64,000 nucleotides of DNA from ELB16-189 sp018266435 (GTDB lineage: Bacteria; Bacteroidota; Bacteroidia; Cytophagales; Cyclobacteriaceae), in assembly GCA_030123525.1 (NCBI GenBank), contig CP126125.1, positions 1,674,001 through 1,738,000 of the forward strand. Reading direction: 5' to 3'. Each line of letters starts with the position of its first letter. Within the stretch, counting starts at the first letter, position 1. The notes beneath the pieces were generated by a model that worked only from the letters and a program-made list of their open reading frames with translations, had not been told where the DNA came from and searched no databases. Below, in pieces: positions 34,167-42,610 of the stretch. The position numbers were made by a program, and so were the translations under genes.

Positions 34167-34436
34167 ATGGCAAAATTATCGATCATAACAAGAGACCAAA
34201 AAAAGGAAGCGTTAGTAAAACGCTATGCCGAAAAACGGAAGACGCTGAAAGCTGCCGGTGATTATGCAGCACTGGACAAACTGCCTCGCAGTTCTTCTGC
34301 TGTACGTTTGCGTAGTCGCTGTAAATTAACAGGTCGGCCCCGCGGCTACATGAGTAAGTTTGGTCTTTGCCGTAACCAGTTTAGAAAATTGGCTAGCGAA
34401 GGGAAAATCCCTGGCTTGACCAAGGCAAGCTGGTGA
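34167..34436 (+). CDS. rpsN: 30S ribosomal protein S14, zinc-independent type
   Basis: 89 residues, the longer form. The ending RCKLTGRPRGYMSKFGLCRN lacks the paired CxxC knuckles of the short zinc form, so this is the zinc-free version. It is the last gene before a 112-base gap holding a strong promoter. Confidence 0.96.
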   Translation: MAKLSIITRDQKKEALVKRYAEKRKTLKAAGDYAALDKLPRSSSAVRLRSRCKLTGRPRGYMSKFGLCRNQFRKLASEGKIPGLTKASW

Positions 34437-34496
34437 GCTTGAAATAGTAGGTTGCTGAGTATCCAGGCCCCGATAAGTTGGGGAACCAGGTAACAG

Positions 34497-34527
34497 TTTG
34501 GATAACCAAAATTGTTAATTATCTTTG
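34497..34527 (+). promoter_or_regulatory. Internal promoter of the spc operon, before rpsH
   Basis: TTTG at 34497-34500 and a perfect TATCTTTG at 34520-34527 with exactly 19 bases between match the Bacteroidota consensus at every defined position. They lie in the gap between rpsN and rpsH and would start a transcript near 34533, about 37 bases before rpsH. Confidence 0.8.
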
Positions 34528-34528
34528 C

Positions 34529-34549
34529 AGCCCGTTTAAAAGACGGGTT
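34529..34549 (+). other. Leader hairpin before rpsH
   Basis: AGCCCGT at 34529-34535 pairs with ACGGGTT at 34543-34549 (one G-U) around a 7-base loop, beginning almost at the predicted transcription start. A T-rich stretch follows. It could stabilise the 5' end, act as an attenuator or bind a ribosomal protein. Confidence 0.45.
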
Positions 34550-34569
34550 TGCTTTTTAAAGTAAGTGAT

Positions 34570-34974
34570 ATGAAGATTACTGATCCTATTGCAGATTATT
34601 TAACCCGGGTGCGCAACGCCATCAAGGCTCGCCACCGTGTGGTAGAGGTGCCTGCTTCTAACCTGAAAAAAGAGGTAACTAAAGTGCTCTTTGATAAAGG
34701 CTACATACTCAACTACAAATTTGAAGATACCGAGAACAAGCAAGGTAAAATCAAAATTGCGTTGAAGTATAACCCTGAAACAAAGGAGTCGGCCATTACT
34801 CACCTAGAGCGTGTGAGTTCTCCTGGGTTACGTCAGTACCGGGGAGCCACAGAACTGCCGCGAGTATTAAGCGGGTTGGGCATTGCCATCCTGTCAACCT
34901 CCAAAGGTGTGATTACTGATAAGGAAGCAAAGGCAATGAATGTAGGGGGTGAAGTATTGTGTTACGTTTATTAA
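34570..34974 (+). CDS. rpsH: 30S ribosomal protein S8
   Basis: 134 residues from the ATG at 34570 (MKITDPIADYLTRVRNA); an upstream in-frame start at 34549 lies inside the leader hairpin and is rejected. The C-terminal SSPGLRQYRGATELPRVLSGLGIAILST (in parts) is the rRNA-binding motif of S8, an early 16S binder that in enterobacteria also controls the spc operon. Confidence 0.96.
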   Translation: MKITDPIADYLTRVRNAIKARHRVVEVPASNLKKEVTKVLFDKGYILNYKFEDTENKQGKIKIALKYNPETKESAITHLERVSSPGLRQYRGATELPRVLSGLGIAILSTSKGVITDKEAKAMNVGGEVLCYVY

Positions 34975-34986
34975 CCGAGCAAAACG

Positions 34987-35547
34987 ATGTCACGTATAGG
35001 AAGATTACCCATTAGCTTGCCAAACGGTGTAAGTTGCACCTTTTCAGAAGCTGAACATAAAGTAACAGTGAAGGGCCCCAAAGGCGAACTGAAACAACAA
35101 CTGGATCCTGATTTTAAAATTTCTTTAGAAGAAGGGAAAGTTATGATTCAGCGCCCAACAGAGCAGAAAAGACACAAAGCCATGCACGGTTTATACCGTT
35201 CATTGATTGCCAATATGGTGGAGGGTGTGAGCAAAGGATATCGCAGAGAATTAGAAGTAATTGGCGTAGGATATAAGGCAACAGCACAAGGTAATGTGTT
35301 AGACCTCAGTTTAGGTTTTTCGCATAGTGTAATTGTGGCTATCCCTTCAGAATTGAAATTACAAGCAGTTCAGGAGAAAGGGCAAAACCCAATGATCATT
35401 TTGGAAGGAATGGATAAGCAGTTGATTGGCCAGGTGGCCGCAAAAATAAAGTCACTCCGCCCGGTGGAGCCATACAAAGGAAAGGGCATCCGCTATGTAG
35501 GAGAATTTGTACGTAGAAAAGCCGGAAAAGCAGCCGCTAAAGCTTAA
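34987..35547 (+). CDS. rplF: 50S ribosomal protein L6
   Basis: 186 residues with MSRIGRLPISLPNGV at the start and PEPYKGKGIRYVGE-type ending (VEPYKGKGIRYVGEFVRRK here). Two tandem folds typical of L6, near the factor-binding site. Confidence 0.97.
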   Translation: MSRIGRLPISLPNGVSCTFSEAEHKVTVKGPKGELKQQLDPDFKISLEEGKVMIQRPTEQKRHKAMHGLYRSLIANMVEGVSKGYRRELEVIGVGYKATAQGNVLDLSLGFSHSVIVAIPSELKLQAVQEKGQNPMIILEGMDKQLIGQVAAKIKSLRPVEPYKGKGIRYVGEFVRRKAGKAAAKA

Positions 35548-35552
35548 TTGTT

Positions 35553-35897
35553 ATGCCAACCATAAAAAACAGAAGAAAGCGGATCAAATTAGGCATCCGC
35601 AGTAAAATTGAAGGTACTTCCGTCAGACCAAGACTTTCAGTTTTTAAAAGTAATACTGCGATTTATGCGCAAGTAATTGATGATTCAAAAGGACAGACAC
35701 TCACTGCCACCTCATCAAAAGAAATGGAGTTAAAAGGAGTGAACCTCGGAGTCTCAAAAGAGGTTGGTAAAAAGATAGCAGAGAAAGCAATGGCCGCAGG
35801 CATTAAACAAATTGTTTTCGATCGTAACGGGTATTTGTATCACGGAAACGTCAAAGCTTTGGCTGATGGAGCTAGAGAAGGCGGATTAAATTTTTAA
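35553..35897 (+). CDS. rplR: 50S ribosomal protein L18
   Basis: 114 residues; RPRLSVFKSNTAIYAQVIDD and the FDRNGYLYHGNVKALADGAREGGL block (in parts) identify L18, the second 5S rRNA-binding protein. Confidence 0.97.
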   Translation: MPTIKNRRKRIKLGIRSKIEGTSVRPRLSVFKSNTAIYAQVIDDSKGQTLTATSSKEMELKGVNLGVSKEVGKKIAEKAMAAGIKQIVFDRNGYLYHGNVKALADGAREGGLNF

Positions 35898-35900
35898 CGA

Positions 35901-36419
35901 ATGACACAGAGTAACGTCAGCACGGTAAAGGCCAGTGAAATCGATCTGAAAGAAAAGGTCGTGGCTATTCAACGCGTAGCTAAAGTAGTGAAAGGCGGAC
36001 GCAGGTTCAGTTTCGCTGCAATAGTAGTGGTAGGCGATGGCAACGGAGTAGTGGGGTACGGATTAGGCAAAGCCAATGAGGTAACAGATGCAATCACCAA
36101 AGGAATTGATGATGCAAAAAAACACTTGGTAAAAGTGCCGATCATCAAAGGTACCGTACCACATGAATCGCTTGGTAAATTTGGTGGCGGTTTTGTTTTG
36201 TTAAAACCTGCATCTCCCGGTACAGGTGTAATAGCCGGAGGTGCCATGCGTGCCGTGCTTGAAAGTGCCGGTGTGCATAATGTATTGGCAAAATCGAAAG
36301 GATCTTCTAATCCGCACAACGTAGTGAAAGCAACATTTAAAGCGCTCACTACCATGCGTGATCCTCAAACGATTGCCCGCAATCGTGGTATTTCATTATC
36401 AAAAGTTTTTAACGGATAA
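35901..36419 (+). CDS. rpsE: 30S ribosomal protein S5
   Basis: 172 residues; VVKGGRRFSFAAIVVVGDGNG and VGYGLGKANEVTDAI are the S5 double-stranded RNA-binding and decoding-fidelity region. It is followed after 5 bases by rpmD. Confidence 0.97.
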   Translation: MTQSNVSTVKASEIDLKEKVVAIQRVAKVVKGGRRFSFAAIVVVGDGNGVVGYGLGKANEVTDAITKGIDDAKKHLVKVPIIKGTVPHESLGKFGGGFVLLKPASPGTGVIAGGAMRAVLESAGVHNVLAKSKGSSNPHNVVKATFKALTTMRDPQTIARNRGISLSKVFNG

Positions 36420-36424
36420 ATGAC

Positions 36425-36604
36425 ATGGCAAAAGTGAGAATAACACAAGTGCGAAGTACCATCAAGCGTCCGGAAACCCAAGTAAGAACGATTAAGTCAC
36501 TGGGGTTAGGAAAAATCCATTCAACGGTAGAGGTGGAAATGACTCCTCAGATTCAAGGAATGGTGAAGAAAGTAAATCATTTGGTGAGCGTAATTACTTT
36601 ATAA
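36425..36604 (+). CDS. rpmD: 50S ribosomal protein L30
   Basis: 59 residues from the ATG at 36425. MAKVRITQVRSTIKRPETQ and the following RTIKSLGLGKIHSTVEVE are diagnostic of L30. Ends three bases before rplO. Confidence 0.95.
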   Translation: MAKVRITQVRSTIKRPETQVRTIKSLGLGKIHSTVEVEMTPQIQGMVKKVNHLVSVITL

Positions 36605-36607
36605 TAT

Positions 36608-37054
36608 ATGAGGTTGCACAACTTAAAGCCTGCTGAGGGCTCTACTAAAACAAACAAGAGACGAGGTCGTGGTCAGGGTAGCGGTGGCAGCACTGCCGGC
36701 CGTGGACACAAAGGTGCGCAGTCTCGCTCGGGCTATCACAAGAAGATAGGTTTTGAGGGAGGACAAATGCCTTTGCAAAGACGCGTTCCAAAATTTGGCT
36801 TTAAGAACAACGAAAAAATTTACTACAAGCCGATCAATTTAGATACGTTAGAAGAATTGATAAAAAAAACTAATTCGGCATCAGTTAATTTTCAACTGAT
36901 GTACGAACACGGCATTGTAGGGAAGAAAGACCGGGTAAAAATTTTAGGCCGCGGAGAATTAAAATCTAAGGTAGCAGTTGAAGCTCACGCATTTTCGGCT
37001 ACTGCATCGAAAGCAATTGAAACAGCAGGAGGAAGCGTTACCATCATAAAGTAA
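36608..37054 (+). CDS. rplO: 50S ribosomal protein L15
   Basis: 148 residues; the Gly/Arg-rich start (RRGRGQGSGGSTAGRGHKGA) and GFEGGQMPLQRRVPKFGF are the L15 signature. Its last base overlaps the secY ATG, the usual coupling between these genes. Confidence 0.97.
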   Translation: MRLHNLKPAEGSTKTNKRRGRGQGSGGSTAGRGHKGAQSRSGYHKKIGFEGGQMPLQRRVPKFGFKNNEKIYYKPINLDTLEELIKKTNSASVNFQLMYEHGIVGKKDRVKILGRGELKSKVAVEAHAFSATASKAIETAGGSVTIIK

Positions 37055-38364
37055 TGAAACGGTTTTTTGAGACCATAAAGAATATTTTTTCCATCGAAGA
37101 ACTTCGGATGAGGATACTCAACACGATTGGTTACTTAATCATTTTTCGGTTGGGTTCTTACATTGTTTTGCCGGGGATTGACGCCAACAAACTGACCGGA
37201 AACCAAGGTGGAATTTTTGATTTACTGAATACCTTTTTAGGTGGATCATTTACACGTGCCTCCATCTTTGCGTTGGGCATCATGCCTTACATTTCGGCAT
37301 CCATTGTGGTGCAATTGCTTACCGTAGCCGTTCCGCACTTTACCAAGCTGCAAAAAGAAGGCGAAAGCGGAAGAAAAAAATTAAATCAGTTTACCCGTGT
37401 ATTGACAATCGCCATTACGGCAGCTCAGTCGTTTGGGTATTTGAAGTCAATCGTTAATCCGGAAGCCATCATTCAGCCAGGCATGTTTTACACCATCTCC
37501 TCCATGATCATCATTGTATCAGGAACCATGTTCTGCATGTGGTTGGGTGAACGTATTACAGACAAAGGAATTGGTAATGGTATTAGTATGCTAATCATGA
37601 TTGGTATTGTATCACGCTTACCGGTTGCGATTGTTCAGGAAATACAAGATAAGGCGCTGACCGGGGCATTGCGCCTGATCATTGAGTTTTTGGCCTTGTT
37701 CTTTGTAGTGATCGGGGTAATAGCACTAACACAGGCAGCAAGAAAAATTCCGATTCAGTATGCCAAGCAAGTAGTTGGGAACAAGTTGTACGGTGGCAAA
37801 AGAGATTTTATTCCGTTGAAACTAAACTCAGCCGGAGTAATGCCGATCATTTTTGCTCAGGCATTGATGTTCATTCCCCCGTTGATGGCCAGCATTTGGC
37901 GTGATAGTGACCTTGGTGCGTATGTAGGTACCACATTTGCCGACTTTACATCGTGGCAATACAATGTGTTGTTTGCATCACTGATCATCATCTTCACATA
38001 TTTTTACACTGCAATTACGGTTCCGTCTAATGACATCGCAGATAACCTAAAACGAAATGGCGGTTTTATTCCAGGTATTAAACCCGGAAAACAAACATCT
38101 GAATTTATAGACAGTGTCTTATCAAAAATTACATTGCCCGGGGCAATTTTCTTGGCAATGGTGGCTGTTATCCCTGCATTTGCAGTGATGGCCGGCATCA
38201 AGCAGAACTTTGCTTATTTCTACGGTGGCACTTCCCTGCTGATTTTGGTAGGAGTTGTGCTTGATACATTGCAGCAGATTGAAAGCTATCTGTTGATGCG
38301 TCACTACGAAGGAATGATGAAATCGGGCAGAGTGAAGGGACGTTCTCAATTTGCTGCGGCTTGA
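37054..38364 (+). CDS. secY: Protein translocase subunit SecY
   Basis: 436 residues with about ten transmembrane helices. The plug/helix-2 region (LGGSFTRASIFALGIMPYIS, read in parts) and the conserved cytoplasmic loop GGKRDFIPLKLNSAGVMPIIF identify SecY, the pore of the inner-membrane Sec channel. Its position after rplO is the standard bacterial order. Confidence 0.97.
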   Translation: MKRFFETIKNIFSIEELRMRILNTIGYLIIFRLGSYIVLPGIDANKLTGNQGGIFDLLNTFLGGSFTRASIFALGIMPYISASIVVQLLTVAVPHFTKLQKEGESGRKKLNQFTRVLTIAITAAQSFGYLKSIVNPEAIIQPGMFYTISSMIIIVSGTMFCMWLGERITDKGIGNGISMLIMIGIVSRLPVAIVQEIQDKALTGALRLIIEFLALFFVVIGVIALTQAARKIPIQYAKQVVGNKLYGGKRDFIPLKLNSAGVMPIIFAQALMFIPPLMASIWRDSDLGAYVGTTFADFTSWQYNVLFASLIIIFTYFYTAITVPSNDIADNLKRNGGFIPGIKPGKQTSEFIDSVLSKITLPGAIFLAMVAVIPAFAVMAGIKQNFAYFYGGTSLLILVGVVLDTLQQIESYLLMRHYEGMMKSGRVKGRSQFAAA

Positions 38365-38370
38365 AATTGA

Positions 38371-39165
38371 ATGATTCATTATAAATCGGCACAGGAAGTA
38401 GAGGCCATTAAAGCAAGCGCCCAGATATTGGGAAAAGCGCATGCAGAAGTAGCCAAGAGTATTAAACCCGGGGCGAAAACAAAGGACCTCGACAAAATAG
38501 CTGATGAATACATTCACGACCATGGCGGGTGGCCATCGTTCAAAAATTATCACGGGTTTCCATCGGCATTGTGTATTTCAGTGAATGATGTGGTGGTACA
38601 TGGAATACCCAACGAGTATGTGTTGAAAGAAGGAGATATTGTCTCGGTTGACTGTGGCGTTAAGTACAAAGGGTATCACAGCGACTCTGCGTACACTTAC
38701 CCACTGGAAGGGACGAGCGAAGAAGTGTTGAAGTTGTTGCAACGGACGTACGAATCGCTGTATCTCGGTATTGCCCAGGCAAAATCGGGAAACCGAATTG
38801 GAGATGTCAGCTATGCGATTCAACATTTTGTTGAGCAGTTTGGTTATGGTGTAGTGAGAGAACTAGTCGGGCACGGAGTGGGTAAAGAGTTACATGAAGA
38901 TCCTGAAGTGCCAAACTATGGAAAACGGGGCAAAGGCCCCTTGATCAAGGAAGGAATGGTTTTTGCCATCGAGCCAATGATCAACATGGGAACAAAGAAC
39001 GTGGTGCAAGAAAAAGATGGATGGACCATACGAACCAACGACCGAAAACCATCCGCTCATTTTGAGCATATGGTAGCGGTCTTTAAGGATAGAACAGAAA
39101 TAGTAACGACACACGAGTACATTGAAGAAAGTTATCAGTTCAAATGGCGAAACAAAAGTCGATAG
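38371..39165 (+). CDS. map: Methionine aminopeptidase, type I
   Basis: 264 residues. Metal ligands appear in SVDCGVKYKGYHSDSAYTY (two Asp), LVGHGVGKELHEDPEVPNY (His), FAIEPMINMG (Glu) and HFEHMVAV (the final catalytic region). It removes the initiator Met from new proteins. Starts 6 bases after secY; its end overlaps infA by 22 bases in another frame. Confidence 0.97.
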   Translation: MIHYKSAQEVEAIKASAQILGKAHAEVAKSIKPGAKTKDLDKIADEYIHDHGGWPSFKNYHGFPSALCISVNDVVVHGIPNEYVLKEGDIVSVDCGVKYKGYHSDSAYTYPLEGTSEEVLKLLQRTYESLYLGIAQAKSGNRIGDVSYAIQHFVEQFGYGVVRELVGHGVGKELHEDPEVPNYGKRGKGPLIKEGMVFAIEPMINMGTKNVVQEKDGWTIRTNDRKPSAHFEHMVAVFKDRTEIVTTHEYIEESYQFKWRNKSR

Positions 39166-39362
39166 AACAAGACGGAACGATACTCGAAGCGCTTTCCAAT
39201 GCGATGTTTAAAGTGCAGTTGGAAAATGGCCACGAAGTGTTGGCACATATTTCAGGTAAGATGAGGATGCACTACATCCGTATTTTGCCGGGTGATAAAG
39301 TAAGGTTAGAAATGTCACCTTATGATTTGACAAAAGGAAGGATAACGTTTAGATACAAGTAG
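39144..39362 (+). CDS. infA: Translation initiation factor IF-1
   Basis: 72 residues, the normal IF-1 size: MAKQKSIEQDGTILEALSNA, FKVQLENGHEVLAHISGKMR and SPYDLTKGRITFRYK. It binds the A site of the 30S subunit. The ATG lies 22 bases inside map. Confidence 0.97.
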   Translation: MAKQKSIEQDGTILEALSNAMFKVQLENGHEVLAHISGKMRMHYIRILPGDKVRLEMSPYDLTKGRITFRYK

Positions 39363-39363
39363 T

Positions 39364-39480
39364 ATGAAAGTAAGAGCATCCATAAAAAAACGAAGCGCAG
39401 ATTGCAAAATCATCAGGCGCAAGGGTAAGTTGTATGTGATCAACAAAAAAAATCCAAGATATAAACAAAGACAAGGATAA
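39364..39480 (+). CDS. rpmJ: 50S ribosomal protein L36, zinc ligands lost
   Basis: 38 residues from the ATG at 39364 (MKVRASIKKRSADCKIIRR, ending NPRYKQRQG). Of the usual three Cys and one His that hold zinc, only one Cys (C14) remains; the others are Ser, Asn and Tyr. This is the zinc-independent form. It directly precedes rpsM. Confidence 0.94.
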   Translation: MKVRASIKKRSADCKIIRRKGKLYVINKKNPRYKQRQG

Positions 39481-39482
39481 TT

Positions 39483-39863
39483 ATGGCACGTATTGCAGGT
39501 GTTGACATTCCGGACAACAAGCGAGGCGAAATTGGCCTCACGTACATTTTTGGCATTGGCCGTAGGTCAGCGCAAAAAATTCTTAGCCAGGCTAACATTA
39601 GTCCAGATAAGAAAGTAAAAGATTGGAATGATGAAGAATCAAATATGATTCGTTCGATCATTTCTGAAAACTTTCGAATTGAGGGTTCACTTAAATCAGA
39701 AACCCAGTTAAATATTAAGCGCCTGATGGACATTGGCTGTTACCGCGGATTGCGCCACCGCAGAGGATTGCCTGTGCGTGGGCAAACTACAAAAAATAAT
39801 GCCCGCACCCGCAAGGGCAAACGCAAGACCGTAGCAAATAAGAAGAAAGCAACTAAAGGATAA
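39483..39863 (+). CDS. rpsM: 30S ribosomal protein S13
   Basis: 126 residues: MARIAGVDIPDNKRGEIGLTYIFGIGR (in parts) and the RHRRGLPVRGQTTKNNARTRKG tail that contacts P-site tRNA. Confidence 0.97.
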   Translation: MARIAGVDIPDNKRGEIGLTYIFGIGRRSAQKILSQANISPDKKVKDWNDEESNMIRSIISENFRIEGSLKSETQLNIKRLMDIGCYRGLRHRRGLPVRGQTTKNNARTRKGKRKTVANKKKATKG

Positions 39864-39885
39864 TTGAAACGATAATACTTTTCGT

Positions 39886-40293
39886 ATGGCAACAACACCA
39901 GTAGCAGAAAAGAAAAAAGACAAAAGCAAGAAGCGCACCGTAGTGGTCGAGGTTGTAGGACAAGCCCACATTCAGGCGACTTTTAACAACATCATCATTT
40001 CGCTGACGAACAGCACCGGTCAGGTAGTGGCATGGGCTTCGGCAGGGAAGATGGGCTTTAAAGGGTCGAAGAAAAATACACCCTATGCCGCTCAGGTGGC
40101 GGCTCAAGAAGCTGCAACCAAAGCATTTGAGCAAGGCCTTCGCAAAGTCGAGGTGTTTGTTAAGGGCCCTGGGGCAGGACGCGAGTCTGCTATTCGCAGC
40201 ATTCAAGCATCAGGCATTGAAGTAACAACAATCAAAGACGTAACTCCATTGCCGCACAATGGTTGCCGTCCTCCGAAGAAAAGAAGAGTTTAA
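39886..40293 (+). CDS. rpsK: 30S ribosomal protein S11
   Basis: 135 residues; a short Lys-rich start, then HIQATFNNIIISLTNSTGQV, GPGAGRESAIRSIQASGIEV and the C-terminal PHNGCRPPKKRRV. S11 forms part of the platform near the E site. Confidence 0.97.
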   Translation: MATTPVAEKKKDKSKKRTVVVEVVGQAHIQATFNNIIISLTNSTGQVVAWASAGKMGFKGSKKNTPYAAQVAAQEAATKAFEQGLRKVEVFVKGPGAGRESAIRSIQASGIEVTTIKDVTPLPHNGCRPPKKRRV

Positions 40294-40352
40294 AAAAATA
40301 AAAAATTGATTGCCAACAGACATAAAACAGCAATCGTAAACCTAAAATAGAA

Positions 40353-40958
40353 ATGGCACGATATACCGGACCAAAAGTTAGGATCTCCAGAAAATTCAAT
40401 GAGCCCGTGATGGGCGAAAGCAAGGTTTTGGCAAAGAAAAATTATGCCCCCGGACAGCACGGCAAAACCAAGAAGAGAAAACTTTCTGAGTATGCTACCC
40501 AGCTAGCTGAAAAACAAAAGGCAAAGTACATCTATGGTGTGCTAGAACGTCAGTTTGAAAATACCTTCACAAAAGCGTCCCGCAAAAAAGGTGTAACAGG
40601 CGAGGTGTTGCTGCAAATGTTGGAGGCAAGATTGGATAACACCGTATATCGTCTGGGAGTGGCTCCTACGCGAAGAGCCGCCCGCCAATTGGTTGTGCAC
40701 AAACACATTACAGTAAATGGAGATGTGGTGGGTATTCCATCATACCAATTACGCCCGGGCGATAAAGTGGCCGTACGCGAAAAGTCAAAATCACTTGAAA
40801 CAATCACCACTTCCCTTTCAGTTAATGGAGCAAAAAAATACAATTGGCTGGAATGGGATAACAAAGAACTCGAAGGCAAAGTAATTAATCTTCCGCCCCG
40901 TGAAGAAATTCCTGAAAACATCAACGAGCAGTTGATAGTTGAATTGTACTCTAAGTAA
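40353..40958 (+). CDS. rpsD: 30S ribosomal protein S4
   Basis: 201 residues. MARYTGPKVRISRKFNEPV is the S4 start; the S4 RNA-binding domain is RLDNTVYRLGVAPTRRAARQ through HITVNGDVVGIPSYQLRPGD. A zinc knuckle is absent. S4 is a primary 16S binder and, in enterobacteria, an autoregulator of this operon. Confidence 0.97.
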   Translation: MARYTGPKVRISRKFNEPVMGESKVLAKKNYAPGQHGKTKKRKLSEYATQLAEKQKAKYIYGVLERQFENTFTKASRKKGVTGEVLLQMLEARLDNTVYRLGVAPTRRAARQLVVHKHITVNGDVVGIPSYQLRPGDKVAVREKSKSLETITTSLSVNGAKKYNWLEWDNKELEGKVINLPPREEIPENINEQLIVELYSK

Positions 40959-40984
40959 TAGTTGAAACATAAAGTAATAAGCGT

Positions 40985-41974
40985 ATGTCAATATTAGCAT
41001 TTCAAATGCCGGACAAAGTGGTGATGGAAAAGTCGGATGATTTCCATGGCCTGTTTACTTTCAAACCCCTGGAAAAAGGGTATGGAGTGACTATCGGCAA
41101 TGCATTAAGAAGAATTTTGTTGTCTTCGTTGGAAGGCTATGCAATCACTGGCATCAAATTGCCCGGTGTATTGCACGAGTTCTCTACCATTGAAGGTGTG
41201 GTGGAAGATGTTTCTGAAATTATTTTGAATTTGAAACAAGTTCGCCTCCGTAAGGTAGGCGAAACCAACGAAAGCAAAATAACCGTAAACATTAAGAAAC
41301 AAAAGCAATTCAAAGCTGGTGATATTGCAAAGTTTACTTCTGGTTTTGAAGTGCTCAACAGCGACCACGTAATCTGTAATTTAGATGAAGCAGCACATTT
41401 TGAAATTGAACTGACCATCGAAAAAGGCCGAGGTTACCTTCCAGCCGAAGAAAACAAACCTAATGAACAAGTATTTGGGTTCATTCCGATCGATGCTATT
41501 TTCACCCCGGTGAAAAATGTAAAGTACAGCGTGGAGAACACTCGCGTGGAGCAGAAAACTGACTACGAAAAACTGATGGTAGAAATTGAGACCGATGGGT
41601 CGATTCACCCAGAAAAAGCGTTGGAAGGGGCTGCGTTTATTTTGATCCAACACTTCCGTTTGTTCTCTGATAAATCCATCGAGCTGGAAACCACAAAAGA
41701 TAGCGAAGTGGAGCAAGTAGACGAAGAGATGCTACACATGCGCAAGCTGCTGAAGACACAATTGCACGACCTCGATCTGTCTGTGCGGGCCTACAATTGC
41801 TTGAAAGCTGCGGATGTAAAAACGTTGGGAGATTTAGTACAACTCGATATCTCTGATATGATGAAGTTTAGAAACTTCGGAAAAAAATCTTTGGCAGAAT
41901 TAGAACAATTAGTAGCTGAGAAAAACCTGACTTTCGGAATGGATCTTGGCAAATATAAATTAGAAGAAGACTAA
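40985..41974 (+). CDS. rpoA: DNA-directed RNA polymerase subunit alpha
   Basis: 329 residues: the N-terminal dimerisation domain (FTFKPLEKGYGVTIGNALRR) and the C-terminal domain with two helix-hairpin-helix motifs (LSVRAYNCLKAADVKTLGDL, RNFGKKSLAELEQLV), which binds UP elements and activators. Its last base overlaps the rplQ ATG. Confidence 0.98.
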   Translation: MSILAFQMPDKVVMEKSDDFHGLFTFKPLEKGYGVTIGNALRRILLSSLEGYAITGIKLPGVLHEFSTIEGVVEDVSEIILNLKQVRLRKVGETNESKITVNIKKQKQFKAGDIAKFTSGFEVLNSDHVICNLDEAAHFEIELTIEKGRGYLPAEENKPNEQVFGFIPIDAIFTPVKNVKYSVENTRVEQKTDYEKLMVEIETDGSIHPEKALEGAAFILIQHFRLFSDKSIELETTKDSEVEQVDEEMLHMRKLLKTQLHDLDLSVRAYNCLKAADVKTLGDLVQLDISDMMKFRNFGKKSLAELEQLVAEKNLTFGMDLGKYKLEED

Positions 41975-42498
41975 TGAGACACGGTAAAAAAATAAATCAC
42001 TTGGGAAGAACGTCAGCGCATCGCCATGCGCTGCTTTCCAACTTGGCATCCTCGCTGATCCTTAATAAACGGATCACAACCACAGTAGCGAAGGCCAAAG
42101 CTTTACGCAAGTATGTTGAGCCGTTGATTACGAAAGCCAAAACAGACTCAACCCACTCACGCAGAACAGCATTTGCTTATTTGCAAAACAAAGAATCGAT
42201 AAAAATACTGTTTGGCGAAATAGCCGGACGCACGGCAGACCGTCCCGGAGGCTACACACGCATCATCAAGTTGAGCGGTGTGCGCTTAGGTGATGCAGCC
42301 GATATGTGCTTGATGGAGTTAGTTGATTTTAACGATACCTACAAAAAAGAAGGTGCAGCTAAAAAAGCTAAAACCCGCAGAAGTGGCAAAGGAAAAAAAG
42401 AAGAAACGGCTACAATAACCGCTGAACCAGCAGCGGCTGCGGAAGCAAAAGAAGAAAAGCCTAAAAAAGCAACCAAGAAAGCTAAAAAAGAAGAATAG
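41974..42498 (+). CDS. rplQ: 50S ribosomal protein L17 with Lys/Ala/Glu-rich tail
   Basis: 174 residues, against about 127 in E. coli. The core MRHGKKINHLGRTSAHRHAL through FNDTYKK is standard. Residues from about 125 onward form a low-complexity tail (repeats of Lys, Ala and Glu, ending AKKEE), as seen in many Bacteroidota. The end is followed by a strong terminator. Confidence 0.96.
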   Translation: MRHGKKINHLGRTSAHRHALLSNLASSLILNKRITTTVAKAKALRKYVEPLITKAKTDSTHSRRTAFAYLQNKESIKILFGEIAGRTADRPGGYTRIIKLSGVRLGDAADMCLMELVDFNDTYKKEGAAKKAKTRRSGKGKKEETATITAEPAAAAEAKEEKPKKATKKAKKEE

Positions 42499-42521
42499 AT
42501 TGAAGGCTTTGAAAACGTTTG

Positions 42522-42555
42522 AAAAAGGGATTGAATTCATGTTCAATCCCTTTTT
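42522..42555 (+). terminator. Terminator closing the ribosomal cluster
   Basis: A 14-bp stem (42522-42535 with 42542-42555) closes a 6-base loop, and its right arm ends in a T-run. It lies 24 bases after the rplQ stop. Confidence 0.9.
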
Positions 42556-42588
42556 TATTTTTAAAATGAATTAGCCGAAGACTTTATT

Positions 42589-42596
42589 TACTTTTG
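42589..42596 (+). promoter_or_regulatory. Possible -7 box of carA
   Basis: TACTTTTG matches TAnnTTTG fully, 14 bases before the carA ATG. No TTG is found 19 bases upstream, so the call is weak; the mRNA would have a very short leader. Confidence 0.4.
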
Positions 42597-42610
42597 TTGA
42601 TACTCAAACT

